From DASUKL01 sp036278755 (GTDB taxonomy: Bacteria; Chloroflexota; Limnocylindria; Limnocylindrales; CSP1-4): a stretch of 24,731 nucleotides of DNA. The translations under genes and the position numbers were made by a program. Below, in pieces: positions 1-9,980 of this stretch. The stretch covers positions 1-24,731 of the forward strand of contig DASUKL010000126.1 in assembly GCA_036278755.1 (NCBI GenBank), given 5' to 3'. Within the stretch, counting starts at the first letter, position 1. Each line of letters starts with the position of its first letter. The notes beneath the pieces are model-generated. The model was not told the origin of the DNA, made no database searches, and worked only from the letters and a program-made list of their open reading frames with translations.

Positions 1-318
1 TGGACCCTCGACGGCTGCGCCACGAGCCAGTTCGAGCAGCACGTCCGGGCTATCTCGGGCCTGCCCCTTGGCCCGGTCGAGATGACCGCCCCGGCCGCGG
101 CCATGGTCAATCTTCTGGGCACCGGCGCCGCCCGTCCAGCCCGGCTCGAGGGCTTGGCGGCGGCTCTCGCTGATCCCGATGTCCGGATCACCCTCTACGA
201 CAAACGGCGGGTCTTCGAGCGGCGCAAGATGGGCCACCTCACGGCCCTCGGGGCGGAGCCAGAGGAGGCACTGGGACACGCTCGCGCCGCGGCCTGGCTC
301 CTCCGCTGGAGCGACTGA
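1..318 (+). CDS. purK: 5-(carboxyamino)imidazole ribonucleotide synthase, C-terminal part
   Basis: The reading frame is open from base 1 and stops at 316-318, so only the last 105 residues are present. PurK is an ATP-grasp enzyme of de novo purine synthesis that makes N5-CAIR from AIR, ATP and bicarbonate. The visible part matches the family C-terminus: TLDGCATSQFEQHVRAISGL at the start (the conserved SQFE-H-RA-GLPLG helix), then MVNLLG, then a LYDK...RRKMGHLT segment corresponding to the usual LYGK...RKMGH-T end motif. The first glycine of the usual YGK is Asp here. The purE gene lies 1.6 kb downstream, beyond an isocitrate dehydrogenase gene, which supports the call. The 5' part lies outside the window. 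Confidence 0.9.
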   Translation, partial: WTLDGCATSQFEQHVRAISGLPLGPVEMTAPAAAMVNLLGTGAARPARLEGLAAALADPDVRITLYDKRRVFERRKMGHLTALGAEPEEALGHARAAAWLLRWSD

Positions 319-370
319 CGCTGCCCAGCACCGGGACCTGATCTTCGTCAGCGGCCGATCGCCGCCCGGC

Positions 371-403
371 TACGATACGTGGGCTCACCCGCGACCGAAG
401 GAG
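371..403 (+). promoter_or_regulatory. candidate -10 box and Shine-Dalgarno of the isocitrate dehydrogenase gene
   Basis: In the 95-nt gap after purK, TACGAT (371-376) resembles a -10 hexamer and GAAGGAG (397-403) is a good Shine-Dalgarno 10 nt before the ATG at 414. No convincing -35 hexamer sits at the right distance, so the promoter part is weak while the ribosome-binding site is solid. Confidence 0.3.
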
Positions 404-413
404 TCCTAGCCGC

Positions 414-1898
414 ATGATCTCCCAGCCGACCGGCGCTCCTCATCCGGTGACCGTCATCGCCGGCGACGGGGTGGGGCCGGAGATCGTGGCCACAGCTCGG
501 CGGGTCGTCGACGCCACCGGCGTCCGCATCGCCTGGGAGGACGCCCTGGGCGGCGCGGCCGTCTTCAAGGCCGGCGACAGCAGTGGCGTGCCGATGGATA
601 CGCGGGCCTCCATCGAGCGGACCGGCGTCGTCCTCAAGGGTCCCCTCGAGACGCCCGTCGGCTTCGGGGAGAAGAGCGCCAACGTCACCCTGCGCAAGCT
701 GTTCGAGACGTACGCCAACGTCCGTCCCGCTCGCGAGCTGCCGGGGGTGCCCACCCGCTATCGGGGCGAGGGCGTCGACATGGTCATCGTGCGTGAGAAC
801 ATCGAGGACCTCTACGCCGGGATCGAGCATCTCCAGACCCCAGACGTGGCCCAGTGCCTCAAGCTCATCAGCCGGAAGGGCTCGGAGAAGATCATCCGCT
901 ATGCCTTCGAGCTGGCCCGCCGGGAAGGGCGCACCAAGGTCACCTGCGCCACGAAGGCCAACATCATGAAGCTCACCGAGGGCCTCTTCAAGCGGGTCTT
1001 CGAGGAGCTCGCCACGGAGTACCCGGGCATCGAAGCCCAGCACCTCATCATCGACAACGTGGCCCACCAGCTGGCCAAGGACCCGGCCCAATTCGACGTC
1101 GTGGTCACGACCAACCTCAACGGCGACATCATCAGCGACCTCGCCTCGGGCCTCGTGGGCGGGCTGGGCTTCGCCTCGTCGGGCAACTACGGCGACCGGG
1201 TGGCCATCTTCGAGGCGGTCCACGGCTCGGCCCGCAAGTACGCCGGCAAGGACGTCATCAACCCCACCGCGATCATCCTCTCGGCGGCCATGATGCTGCG
1301 GCACCTGGGTGAGTTCGCCGCCGCCCAGCAGGTCGAGGATGCGGTCTTCGTGACCCTCGAGTCGGGCGCGGCGGTGACCCAGGATCTGGCCCGTCAGATC
1401 GGGGGAGATGTGGCCGAGGCCGCGTCCACCACCCGCTTCACCGATACGGTCATCGAGAACCTGGGCCGCCGTCCGGACGTCGCTGTGGGGCGGCCACGGA
1501 CACTCGACCCTGAGGCCCGACCCCTGCCGCACTGGGATTATTCCCCCGCCCACTACGCCGCCATCCCTCGCCGCCAGGTCGGGGTGGACGTCATGGTCGA
1601 GTCCGACCTACCGATCGAGGAGCTGGGGCCGAGCCTGGCCGCCTGCGCTGGGTCCAGCGACGACTTCCGGCTCGAGTCGGTGGCCGCTCGCGGGACGAAG
1701 GTCTTCCCGGGTGAGGCGGTGGGCGACACCGTCCGCTGGTACACCGGCCGGTTCGTGGCCTCTGGCGGGGATGAGCCCTCCGAGGCGGCGCTGCTGGCCC
1801 TCGTCGGCCGCGTGGCTGAGCGCCATCGCTGGACTCAGGTGGAGCGGCTCCAGGACTTCGCCGGCGAGCCGGGCTACACCAAGGCCCAGGGGGAGTAG
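414..1898 (+). CDS. icd: NADP-dependent isocitrate dehydrogenase, long (Thermus-type) form
   Basis: The product is 494 aa and catalyses oxidative decarboxylation of isocitrate to 2-oxoglutarate in the cytoplasmic TCA cycle. Family motifs are intact: GDGVGPE (17-23), the substrate loop with S88, N90 and R94, R104, the RENIEDLYAG block (127-136), TKANIMK (180-186), IIDN (212-215) and NGDIISD (236-242). In the cofactor loop, HGSARKYAGKD places K275 and Y276 where E. coli Icd has Lys344 and Tyr345, which bind the 2'-phosphate of NADP; NADP specificity is inferred from this. Residues after about 350 form the extra C-terminal domain known from the ~496-aa Thermus thermophilus enzyme and absent from the ~416-aa E. 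coli type. The start is supported by GAAGGAG upstream. It lies between purK and purE, 8 nt before purE. Confidence 0.93.
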   Translation: MISQPTGAPHPVTVIAGDGVGPEIVATARRVVDATGVRIAWEDALGGAAVFKAGDSSGVPMDTRASIERTGVVLKGPLETPVGFGEKSANVTLRKLFETYANVRPARELPGVPTRYRGEGVDMVIVRENIEDLYAGIEHLQTPDVAQCLKLISRKGSEKIIRYAFELARREGRTKVTCATKANIMKLTEGLFKRVFEELATEYPGIEAQHLIIDNVAHQLAKDPAQFDVVVTTNLNGDIISDLASGLVGGLGFASSGNYGDRVAIFEAVHGSARKYAGKDVINPTAIILSAAMMLRHLGEFAAAQQVEDAVFVTLESGAAVTQDLARQIGGDVAEAASTTRFTDTVIENLGRRPDVAVGRPRTLDPEARPLPHWDYSPAHYAAIPRRQVGVDVMVESDLPIEELGPSLAACAGSSDDFRLESVAARGTKVFPGEAVGDTVRWYTGRFVASGGDEPSEAALLALVGRVAERHRWTQVERLQDFAGEPGYTKAQGE

Positions 1899-1906
1899 GG
1901 GCTCCG

Positions 1907-2443
1907 GTGGCTGGATCGGTCGGGCGCCCTGTGGGCGCCGGATCGGTGGCTGGGCCGCTGGTCGGGGTCGTCGGCGGCAGCCGGAGCGACTTCCCGGTCC
2001 TGGAGCAGGCTGCCGCCCTCCTGGGAGAGCTGGGCGTGCCGTGCGAGCTTCGGGTCGTCTCGGCCCACCGCACGCCGGACCTGCTGTTCCGTTACGCCGA
2101 GACCGCGGCGGGTCGAGGCCTGCGGGTCATCGTCGCCGGCGCCGGCGGGGCCGCCCACCTGCCCGGCATGCTCGCGGCCAAGACCGGCCTGCCCGTCATC
2201 GGCGTGCCCATCCCGACCAAGCACCTGGGCGGCCTGGACTCGCTCCTCGCCATCGTCCAGATGCCGCGCGGCGTGCCGGTCGCCACCGTGGCCATCGGCG
2301 GAGCTGAGAACGCGGCGCTCCTGGCGGTCGAGATCCTGGCCCTGGGGGATCCGGGTCTCGCCCAGCGGCTGGGGGCCTGGCGGGCGGCCCAGACGCAGGC
2401 CGTCCTCGACGACGCGTCGAACGCGGGATCGCTCGAGACCTGA
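1907..2443 (+). CDS. purE: N5-carboxyaminoimidazole ribonucleotide mutase (class I PurE)
   Basis: The product is 178 aa and converts N5-CAIR, the PurK product, to CAIR in purine synthesis. Conserved class I motifs are visible: VGVVGGSRSD (phosphate-binding GSxSD), VVSAHRTPD with the active-site His, IVAGAGGAAHLPGM with the second His, and SLLAIVQMPRGVPVATVAIG. The start is a GTG 8 nt after the icd stop, with GGGGGAG inside the end of icd as ribosome-binding site; another GTG at 1946 would remove a 13-residue Gly/Val-rich leader that is not part of the fold. The close spacing argues for one purK-icd-purE transcript. The usual order in bacteria is purE-purK side by side, so the inserted icd is unusual. 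Confidence 0.94.
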   Translation: MAGSVGRPVGAGSVAGPLVGVVGGSRSDFPVLEQAAALLGELGVPCELRVVSAHRTPDLLFRYAETAAGRGLRVIVAGAGGAAHLPGMLAAKTGLPVIGVPIPTKHLGGLDSLLAIVQMPRGVPVATVAIGGAENAALLAVEILALGDPGLAQRLGAWRAAQTQAVLDDASNAGSLET

Positions 2444-2469
2444 GCCCGAACCGCCTCAGCCCTAGACCG

Positions 2470-2483
2470 ACGGCCTCAGCCGT
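2470..2483. terminator. short hairpin between convergent purE and cyclase genes
   Basis: ACGGC-CTCA-GCCGT is a perfect 5-bp stem with a 4-nt loop. It spans the stop codon of the minus-strand cyclase gene and lies 27 nt after purE. There is no T-tract, so a role in termination is only a possibility. Confidence 0.2.
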
Positions 2484-5400
2484 GACCGGTGCCGGCCGAT
2501 TCCTCCACGCGGGTCCTGCTCGCCGGGGCCTGGTTCCCTTGGTCGGCCGGCCCTTCCGCGCCGGACGCCATCCTCGCCAGCGCGGTGTCGAGACGCGCGA
2601 TGAATGGCTGGGCCTGAAGCTGGACCAGGATGTCACGGGCGGCCGCGGTGATCGCCGCCAGGTCTGTCGAGGGCCCCGGCAGCAGCTCGGCCATGTCGAT
2701 CGCCACCAGCGCCTGGTCGAAGGCGGCGCCGAGGTCCCGCCACTCGCGGAGCGCCTCGCGGTAGCCGGACAGGGCCTCGTCCTGGCCCCCCTCGAGCGCA
2801 GTCAGCCCAGCCTTGACCGTCCGCCACATCGCCGTGTAGGCAGGCCCGTGGACGCCCGCCGCGTCGAACCGCTCCAGGGCCTCCCGGGCATGGGCAGTGT
2901 CCCGCGCCCACAGGGCGGCCCGGGCGGCGTTGAGGAAATGGCCTGGCTGGAAAGCGCTGGCCGTTCCCGCGCTCAGCCAGAACGTGAAGGCGTTGGCAGG
3001 GTCGCCGGCCGCCAGCGCCCGAAGGGCGCGCATGGACGCCAGCTCCTGGGTCGTTTGGGCATCGGTATAGCCGGCCTGGAGCCGCTCGACCTCGGCCGCC
3101 ACCTCGTCGCTTGGCTCACCCCGGAGCGCCAGGTAGCGCACGAGTTCGATGAGGATGCTCGCGCGATCGGAACCCTCCAAGTCATCGGCATCCGCGTCCA
3201 GGGCGGCGATGGCCCAGGCCCAGTCTCCGGTCTCCTCCGCGCTCTGGGTCGAATTGAGCAGGAGGGGCACGACCAAGTGCCGCTGGCCGAGCCGGCGCGC
3301 CTCTTCGAGCCCCGCGCGCGCCAGGGCCAGGGCCGCTCGCGGATCCAGTCCCGACAGGATCGAACTCTCATTGATGTAGCCGCGCAGCATCGTGGCGTGC
3401 AGCCCTTGCTGCTCGGCAAGTCGCCGCCCCCCGGCGATGAGCGCCAGGGCCTCCTGGGTGCGCGACAACAACCCGAGGGCGAGGCCCTTGGTGATGAGCG
3501 TGTCGGCGACGATGGCTGAGTCGCCGGCGTGCTCGGCTGCCGGCAGGATCTGGTCCGCCACCCGGGCCGAGGCCACCGGGTCCTCGGCGAAGAAGTAGGC
3601 CCTGGCAAGCTGGGAACGGACCAGGAGATCGCCGAGTCCGAGGTCGCCATCGCCGACCGCGAACGGCTCGAGAAGTCGAACGGCCTCGTCCGGCCTGGCG
3701 ATGCTCGTGAGGAGGCTCGCCAGCGAGGCCGCCGCCCGCGCCGCCGTGGCTGGATCGCCCAGCTCACGGGCAGCCTCGATCGCCCGCCGCAGGAGCTCCT
3801 CGGCGTGCTCGTTGCGGCCCGCGGTCGTCGCTGCGGTCCCGGCCGCGAGGAGCAGCTCAGCGGTCTCCGTCGGGGCTGTCGTCACGTCGAGCGCCTGCTC
3901 GTAGAAGACCATCGCCTGGGCGAAGGAGCCCAGCGCGGCGGCCCGCTCGGCCGCCCCGCGGAGCGCGACCCGGGCTTGTGCCGCCAGGGCGTCCGCCTCG
4001 GGCCCGGCCGGGCTCTCGCGATGGGCGGCCAGGTAGTGAGCCGCAAGGACCCCGGCCAGCTCATCGTCGCCGAGCGATTCGAAGTAGCGGGCCGCGGCGA
4101 GATGCTTCGTGTGGCGGTCCCGATGGGCCAGCGTGCCGTAGGCGACCTCGCGGATGAGGGCCTGGACGAAGGCGTACTGGCCGCGTTCGCTGGAGGTCGC
4201 ATCCGTCTCGACGGTCAGCATCTCGCGCGCGAGGAGGCCGTCCAGGTGGGCCCGCAGCTCGGCTTCCGGGAGCCCGCTCACGGCCGCCAGCGCTGCCTGC
4301 GGGAAGCTCTGGCCGAGCACCGCTGCGTCCTGGAGCAGGGAGCGGTCCTGTGGCGCGAGCCCGTCGAGGCGGGCCGCGATGAGCGCCTGGAGCGTCTCGG
4401 GAACGGCCACGTCGGACAGGTCACCCACCGGCCGGTAGCCGCTTTCATCCTCGACCAGGCGTCCATCGGCGACGAGCATCCGGACGGTCTCGACCGCGTA
4501 GAGCGGGATGCCGTCCGCCCGCTCGACGATCCGGGCGGCGGCCCGCTCCGGCAGGCCTGGGACGAGCCCGGCCAGGAGCTCCCGCATGGCCTCCGGCGGC
4601 AGCGGCTCCAGGGAGAGCGTGACCGAGTTGCGCCGGCCAGCTCCCCAATCCGGGCGCCGCTCGAGGAGCTCGGGGCGGGAGAGGGCGATGACCAGGAGGG
4701 GCACTCCGCGCGACCATTCGAGCAGGTAGTCGATGAAGTCGAGGAGCCCTGCATCGGCCCATTGGAGGTCCTCGAAGGTCAGTACGGTCGTCCGCCCGGC
4801 GGCCACCCGTTCCACGAACGTCCGCCAGGCGGCGAAGAGCTCGTCCCGGCCGCCCGGCGGCGCCGGCTCGAGACCCAGGAGGGCCAGCAAGGCCGGCTCG
4901 ATGGCCCGTCGTTCGGCCGGATCGGCGATCCGCTCGTCGAGTGTCTCGGTCACCTTGGCCCGCGTCGTCGCCTCGTCGTCGCCTTCGGCCAGGCCGGTCC
5001 GCTGGCGAACGATCTCGCCCAGGGCCCAGAACGTGACCCCCTCGCCGTAGGCCGGCGACCGGCCGGTGTTGGAGACGACCTTCTCGACGATGCCGTCGAG
5101 GTATTTCTGGAGTTCCCAGGCCAGGCGGCTCTTGCCGATGCCAGCCTGGCCGATGATCGAGACGAGCCGCGGCCGACGCTCTCGGCCGGTAGCGTGGAAG
5201 AAGTCCTTGAGCAGCCGCAGCTCGATCTCGCGGCCGACGAACGGCGCCTCGAGCCGATCCGCGCGGCCCCGGCCGCCGCGCTCGGCGACGACCCGGAGGG
5301 CGCGGAAGGCGGCCACGGGCACTTCCTTGCCGCGCAAGACCTGGTCGCCCGCCGGCTCGAAGGCGACGGCTTTGCTGGCCGCGCGCTGCGTCGCCTCGTC

Positions 5401-6105
5401 GGCCAGGACGACACCCGGCGCCGCCACCGACTGTAGCCGGCTAGCGGTGTTGACGAGGTCGCCGGCGACCATGCCCTGCCCCGTCGCGCCAAGCGTCACG
5501 GCCGCCTCGCCGGTCATGACCGCGGCTCGGGCCTGGAGATCCTGCCCAAGCTGGTGGACGGCAGCGATCAGGTCGAGAGCGCTGCGCACCGCTCGCTCAG
5601 CGTCGTCCTCATGGGCGGTGGGCGTGCCCCAGACGGCCATCACCGCGTCCCCGATGAACTTCTCCACCGTCCCGCCGTAGCGCTCGACGATCTCCCGCGC
5701 CGCCTCGAAGTAGCGGCTCAACAGCTCGCGGGTGTCCTCCGCGTCGCGGCCCTCCGAGAGGTTGGTGAAGCCGACGAGGTCGGCGAAGAGGACGCTGACC
5801 AGACGCCGCTCGGCGATCGGGGCGGCTGGGCCCGAGGGCGGGGAGGGGAGGGTCGGGGCGGCGATCGGCCGTCCAGAGCCGGCCGCGCCGACCGGGCTGG
5901 GTGGAGCGGAGGTGAGCGGGCCGCTCCCCGCCGCTACCCCGAGCGCGGTGCCGCACTCGGCGCAGAACTTCTGGCCCGGCGCGACGGCCGCCCCGCAGGC
6001 CGGGCAGGAGCGGGCCAGGGCAGCTCCGCACTCGGCGCAGAATTTCCGGCCTGCCGGGCTCTCGGTCCCGCAGGCGGTGCAGATCACGACCTGTTCGCCC
6101 GCCAC
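2476..6105 (-). CDS. zinc-ribbon / class III adenylate cyclase / AAA-TPR regulator
   Basis: The product is about 1209 aa. N-terminal double zinc ribbon: Cys pairs at 9/12, 23/26, 34/37 and 48/51. After a Pro/Ala/Ser-rich linker comes a class III cyclase domain (about 100-275): FADLVGFTNLS with metal ligand D109, EKFIGDAVMAVWG with D153, and GDLVNTASRL with D216, N219 and R223. K149 and D216 are the adenine-selecting pair, so ATP-to-cAMP activity is predicted. Next is an AAA/STAND ATPase (from about 288) with Walker A GQAGIGKS (319-326) and Walker B TFEDLQWAD (E445, D446). The rest is alpha-helical, TPR/MalT-like repeats rich in Leu/Ala. There are no TM helices or signal peptide. GTG 6105 is chosen because AGGAGG lies 11 nt upstream; GTG 6087, just before ICTACG, is the alternative. 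The gene is monocistronic and divergent from 6211. Confidence 0.88.
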   Translation of the reverse strand: MAGEQVVICTACGTESPAGRKFCAECGAALARSCPACGAAVAPGQKFCAECGTALGVAAGSGPLTSAPPSPVGAAGSGRPIAAPTLPSPPSGPAAPIAERRLVSVLFADLVGFTNLSEGRDAEDTRELLSRYFEAAREIVERYGGTVEKFIGDAVMAVWGTPTAHEDDAERAVRSALDLIAAVHQLGQDLQARAAVMTGEAAVTLGATGQGMVAGDLVNTASRLQSVAAPGVVLADEATQRAASKAVAFEPAGDQVLRGKEVPVAAFRALRVVAERGGRGRADRLEAPFVGREIELRLLKDFFHATGRERRPRLVSIIGQAGIGKSRLAWELQKYLDGIVEKVVSNTGRSPAYGEGVTFWALGEIVRQRTGLAEGDDEATTRAKVTETLDERIADPAERRAIEPALLALLGLEPAPPGGRDELFAAWRTFVERVAAGRTTVLTFEDLQWADAGLLDFIDYLLEWSRGVPLLVIALSRPELLERRPDWGAGRRNSVTLSLEPLPPEAMRELLAGLVPGLPERAAARIVERADGIPLYAVETVRMLVADGRLVEDESGYRPVGDLSDVAVPETLQALIAARLDGLAPQDRSLLQDAAVLGQSFPQAALAAVSGLPEAELRAHLDGLLAREMLTVETDATSSERGQYAFVQALIREVAYGTLAHRDRHTKHLAAARYFESLGDDELAGVLAAHYLAAHRESPAGPEADALAAQARVALRGAAERAAALGSFAQAMVFYEQALDVTTAPTETAELLLAAGTAATTAGRNEHAEELLRRAIEAARELGDPATAARAAASLASLLTSIARPDEAVRLLEPFAVGDGDLGLGDLLVRSQLARAYFFAEDPVASARVADQILPAAEHAGDSAIVADTLITKGLALGLLSRTQEALALIAGGRRLAEQQGLHATMLRGYINESSILSGLDPRAALALARAGLEEARRLGQRHLVVPLLLNSTQSAEETGDWAWAIAALDADADDLEGSDRASILIELVRYLALRGEPSDEVAAEVERLQAGYTDAQTTQELASMRALRALAAGDPANAFTFWLSAGTASAFQPGHFLNAARAALWARDTAHAREALERFDAAGVHGPAYTAMWRTVKAGLTALEGGQDEALSGYREALREWRDLGAAFDQALVAIDMAELLPGPSTDLAAITAAARDILVQLQAQPFIARLDTALARMASGAEGPADQGNQAPASRTRVEESAGTGHG

Positions 6106-6122
6106 CCTCGGAGGTGCCTCCT
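6106..6122 (-). promoter_or_regulatory. Shine-Dalgarno in a small inverted repeat before the cyclase gene
   Basis: On the minus strand AGGAGG (6122-6117) is followed directly by CACCTCC, so GGAGG and CCTCC can pair across a 2-4 nt loop. This Shine-Dalgarno is the main reason for choosing the GTG at 6105. The pairing could mask the ribosome site, but the stem is only 4-5 bp. Confidence 0.35.
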
Positions 6123-6197
6123 GCCGTTCTCGCCTTGCTCGATATGCCGCCGGCGACCCATCGTAACCCCGGTCGCGCCCGCCGCGGAGGCCGCGCG

Positions 6198-6203
6198 TAC
6201 ACT
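6198..6203 (+). promoter_or_regulatory. candidate -10 box for leaderless transcription of the 6211 gene
   Basis: TACACT lies 7 nt before the ATG at 6211, so transcription would begin at or next to the start codon. There is no Shine-Dalgarno before that ATG. No clear -35 hexamer is visible. The same geometry is seen at 14629, 16892 (minus) and 23833. Confidence 0.35.
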
Positions 6204-6210
6204 CGGGCAG

Positions 6211-6630
6211 ATGGATGACGAACGCTGGAGCCCGGGCATGCCGGTGCTCGATCGCCAGGCGCTCCCTGCGCATCCGGCTGCAGCGGGCCGGGCGGTGCTG
6301 CCGTCGCGAGTCGCCGAGACCCGCCCCACGCCCCTCCAGGCCCAGTTCATCCACCTCTCGGCGGTGGCCTTGGTGGCGGGCACGATCGCCATCACCGCCT
6401 GGGAACTCGGCCAGCCGCTGGCGGCCCCGCTCGTCCGCCTGCCCACCCTCGTCGCCGTCGCCATCCTCGTCCTCGTCACGGCCGATGCCGCGGTACGCAT
6501 CGCCCGCTCGGTGGGGGCGTGGCGGGCGGTGGATGCGGGTCGGGCCGCTTTCCGGATCGTCTGGGTCGGCGTCCTCGCCCTCGGGCTGGTGCTCGAGCTC
6601 GGGGCGGCGTGGCTCGTCCTCAGCGCTTGA
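6211..6630 (+). CDS. small membrane protein, three predicted TM helices
   Basis: The product is 139 aa. After a ~45-residue soluble, Pro/Ala/Arg-rich N-terminus there are three hydrophobic stretches: FIHLSAVALVAGTIAITAWE, LPTLVAVAILVLVTADAAV and IVWVGVLALGLVLELGAAWL, the last ending at the C-terminus. I do not recognise a family. The ATG at 6211 was chosen because the hydrophobic part is fully downstream of it and a candidate -10 box lies 7 nt before it; the frame stays open much further upstream, but that part lies antisense to the cyclase gene. The stop is 8 nt before the prolyl oligopeptidase start, so the two are probably co-transcribed. Confidence 0.6.
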   Translation: MDDERWSPGMPVLDRQALPAHPAAAGRAVLPSRVAETRPTPLQAQFIHLSAVALVAGTIAITAWELGQPLAAPLVRLPTLVAVAILVLVTADAAVRIARSVGAWRAVDAGRAAFRIVWVGVLALGLVLELGAAWLVLSA

Positions 6631-6638
6631 AGCCGACG

Positions 6639-8899
<2,261 letters not shown>

Positions 8900-8903
<4 letters not shown>

Positions 8904-9439
8904 GCGTCCAGCCTTCCTGGCTGGCCGAGGAGGTCCGCTTCTGCTCCCGCTGCGGCACGGCCCTGCGGTTCGGGCCGGTCGACGGCGAGCTGCGTGAGCG
9001 CCTCAGCTGCTCGGCCTGCGGCTTCATCGCCTACCTCAATCCGCGGCTGGTGGTCACGACCCTGCCCCTCACCGAGCGAGGCGAGATCGTCCTCCTCCGG
9101 CGAGGCATCGAGCCCGGCCGCGGATCCTGGGCCCAGCCGGGCGGCTTCCTGGAGATCGACGAGACGGTCCGCGAGGGCGCCGTACGGGAGACGCTCGAGG
9201 AGACGGGCCTGCTCGTCGAGCCGGCCGAGATCGTGGGCCTCTACTCCCGACCCCAGGCGGCGGTGGTCGTGGTCGCCTTCACCGCCCCCATCGTCGGCGG
9301 CGAGCTCCATCTCAACGAGGAAGCGCTCGAGTTCGGGACCTTCAGCCCCGAGCGCATCCCCTGGGACGGCATCGCCTTCGACACGACGACCCGCGCCCTC
9401 CGCGACTGGCTCCGCCGCTCGGCCGGGGAGGGCCGCTAG
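8900..9439 (+). CDS. Nudix hydrolase with N-terminal zinc ribbon
   Basis: The product is 179 aa. Residues 15-41 hold a zinc ribbon (C15, C18, C37, C40). The Nudix box is complete at 82-104: G82, E88, R96-E97, E100-E101 and G103, binding the catalytic Mg. It would hydrolyse a nucleoside diphosphate linked to another group; the zinc ribbon plus Nudix layout resembles NudC-like and ADP-ribose pyrophosphatase-like proteins, but the substrate cannot be read from the sequence. The start is a GTG whose bases overlap the TGA of the oligopeptidase gene (GTGA), implying translational coupling. The gene is the last of the 6211-9439 group and is followed by a strong hairpin. Confidence 0.9.
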
Positions 9440-9444
9440 CTCCT

Positions 9445-9491
9445 CGGCCCGGAGCGGCTTGCTCGGAGCCGGAGCGGCGAGCTCCGGGCTG
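9445..9491. terminator. bidirectional hairpin between convergent Nudix and PPOX genes
   Basis: CGGCCCGGAGC (9445-9455) pairs with GCTCCGGGCTG (9481-9491): an 11-bp stem with one G-U wobble around a 25-nt loop. It starts 6 nt after the Nudix stop and ends 8 nt before the PPOX stop, so it can serve both convergent genes. There is no T-tract on either strand, as is common in high-GC bacteria. Confidence 0.55.
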
Positions 9492-9498
9492 AGTGCTG

Positions 9499-9918
9499 TC
9501 AGCTCGGTCTGGGTCCGCTCGCTCGACCGCGGAAGGCGCGGACCTTGTCGGGCTCGATGCTGAAGATCTCGCGCGCGTCCGGCCGCGGGTAGGGCGAGCC
9601 GGTGTATCGCTGCGAGAGCTTGTTGGTGAGGGTCAGGCCCTCGTCGGGCTGGATGTCGACCACGTGGCCGCTGATCGACAGGCGCCGCCAGGCGTCCTTG
9701 GGGTCGAGGACCGAGAGGGCGACCTGGGCCCGCTTGCGGAACCGGCGACCCTTGGCCGATCCGACGGGGGAGCTGGTCAGGATGCGCTGTCCGTCGTAGT
9801 CGACCCACACGACGTAGCTGACGAGCGACCCATCGGCGGCCACGGCGGTCAGGTGGGCCGGCACGTTCGTCGTCAGCAGGTAGCTCAGGTCTTCGGGGAT
9901 GGTGGCTTCATCGGCCAT
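9499..9918 (-). CDS. PPOX-class F420/flavin-dependent oxidoreductase
   Basis: The product is 139 aa with a split-barrel flavin-reductase-like fold, the usual length for F420-dependent members of the pyridoxamine-phosphate-oxidase-related family. The recognisable pattern is IPEDLSYLLTTNVPAHLTAV, GSLVSYVVWVDYDGQRILTS with the small-to-bulky core strand, then SAKGRRFRKRAQVALSVLDP (K and R residues that contact the cofactor phosphate in relatives) and RRLSISGHVVDI. It would transfer hydride between F420H2 or FMN and an unidentified substrate in the cytoplasm; F420 use is inferred from similarity of pattern. A good Shine-Dalgarno AAGGAGG lies 5 nt before the ATG. It is alone on this strand, converging on the Nudix gene. 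Confidence 0.85.
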   Translation of the reverse strand: MADEATIPEDLSYLLTTNVPAHLTAVAADGSLVSYVVWVDYDGQRILTSSPVGSAKGRRFRKRAQVALSVLDPKDAWRRLSISGHVVDIQPDEGLTLTNKLSQRYTGSPYPRPDAREIFSIEPDKVRAFRGRASGPRPS

Positions 9919-9922
9919 GCGG

Positions 9923-9958
9923 GCCTCCTTGGCTCAGATGCTTGCACGAGCAACTATA
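9923..9958 (-). promoter_or_regulatory. -10 box and Shine-Dalgarno of the PPOX gene
   Basis: On the minus strand TATAGT (9958-9953) matches five of six -10 positions and AAGGAGG (9930-9924) precedes the ATG at 9918 by 5 nt. A TTGC-N4-GCAA inverted repeat (9942-9953) sits just downstream of the -10. No good -35 is visible. Confidence 0.4.
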
Positions 9959-9980
9959 TCGCCTTCGAGGAGGAGGTCCG

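Noticed and set aside
348..1553. 401-codon open frame antisense to icd
   Set aside because: The plus strand encodes a complete isocitrate dehydrogenase; the antisense product is an artefact of high GC at third positions.
3529..5436. 635-codon open frame antisense to the cyclase gene
   Set aside because: Shadow of a frame with clear cyclase and ATPase motifs; the translation is low-complexity and matches no family.
5554..6210. N-terminal extension of the 6211 membrane protein
   Set aside because: The open frame lies antisense to the cyclase zinc ribbon and catalytic region and contains no hydrophobic or conserved segments.
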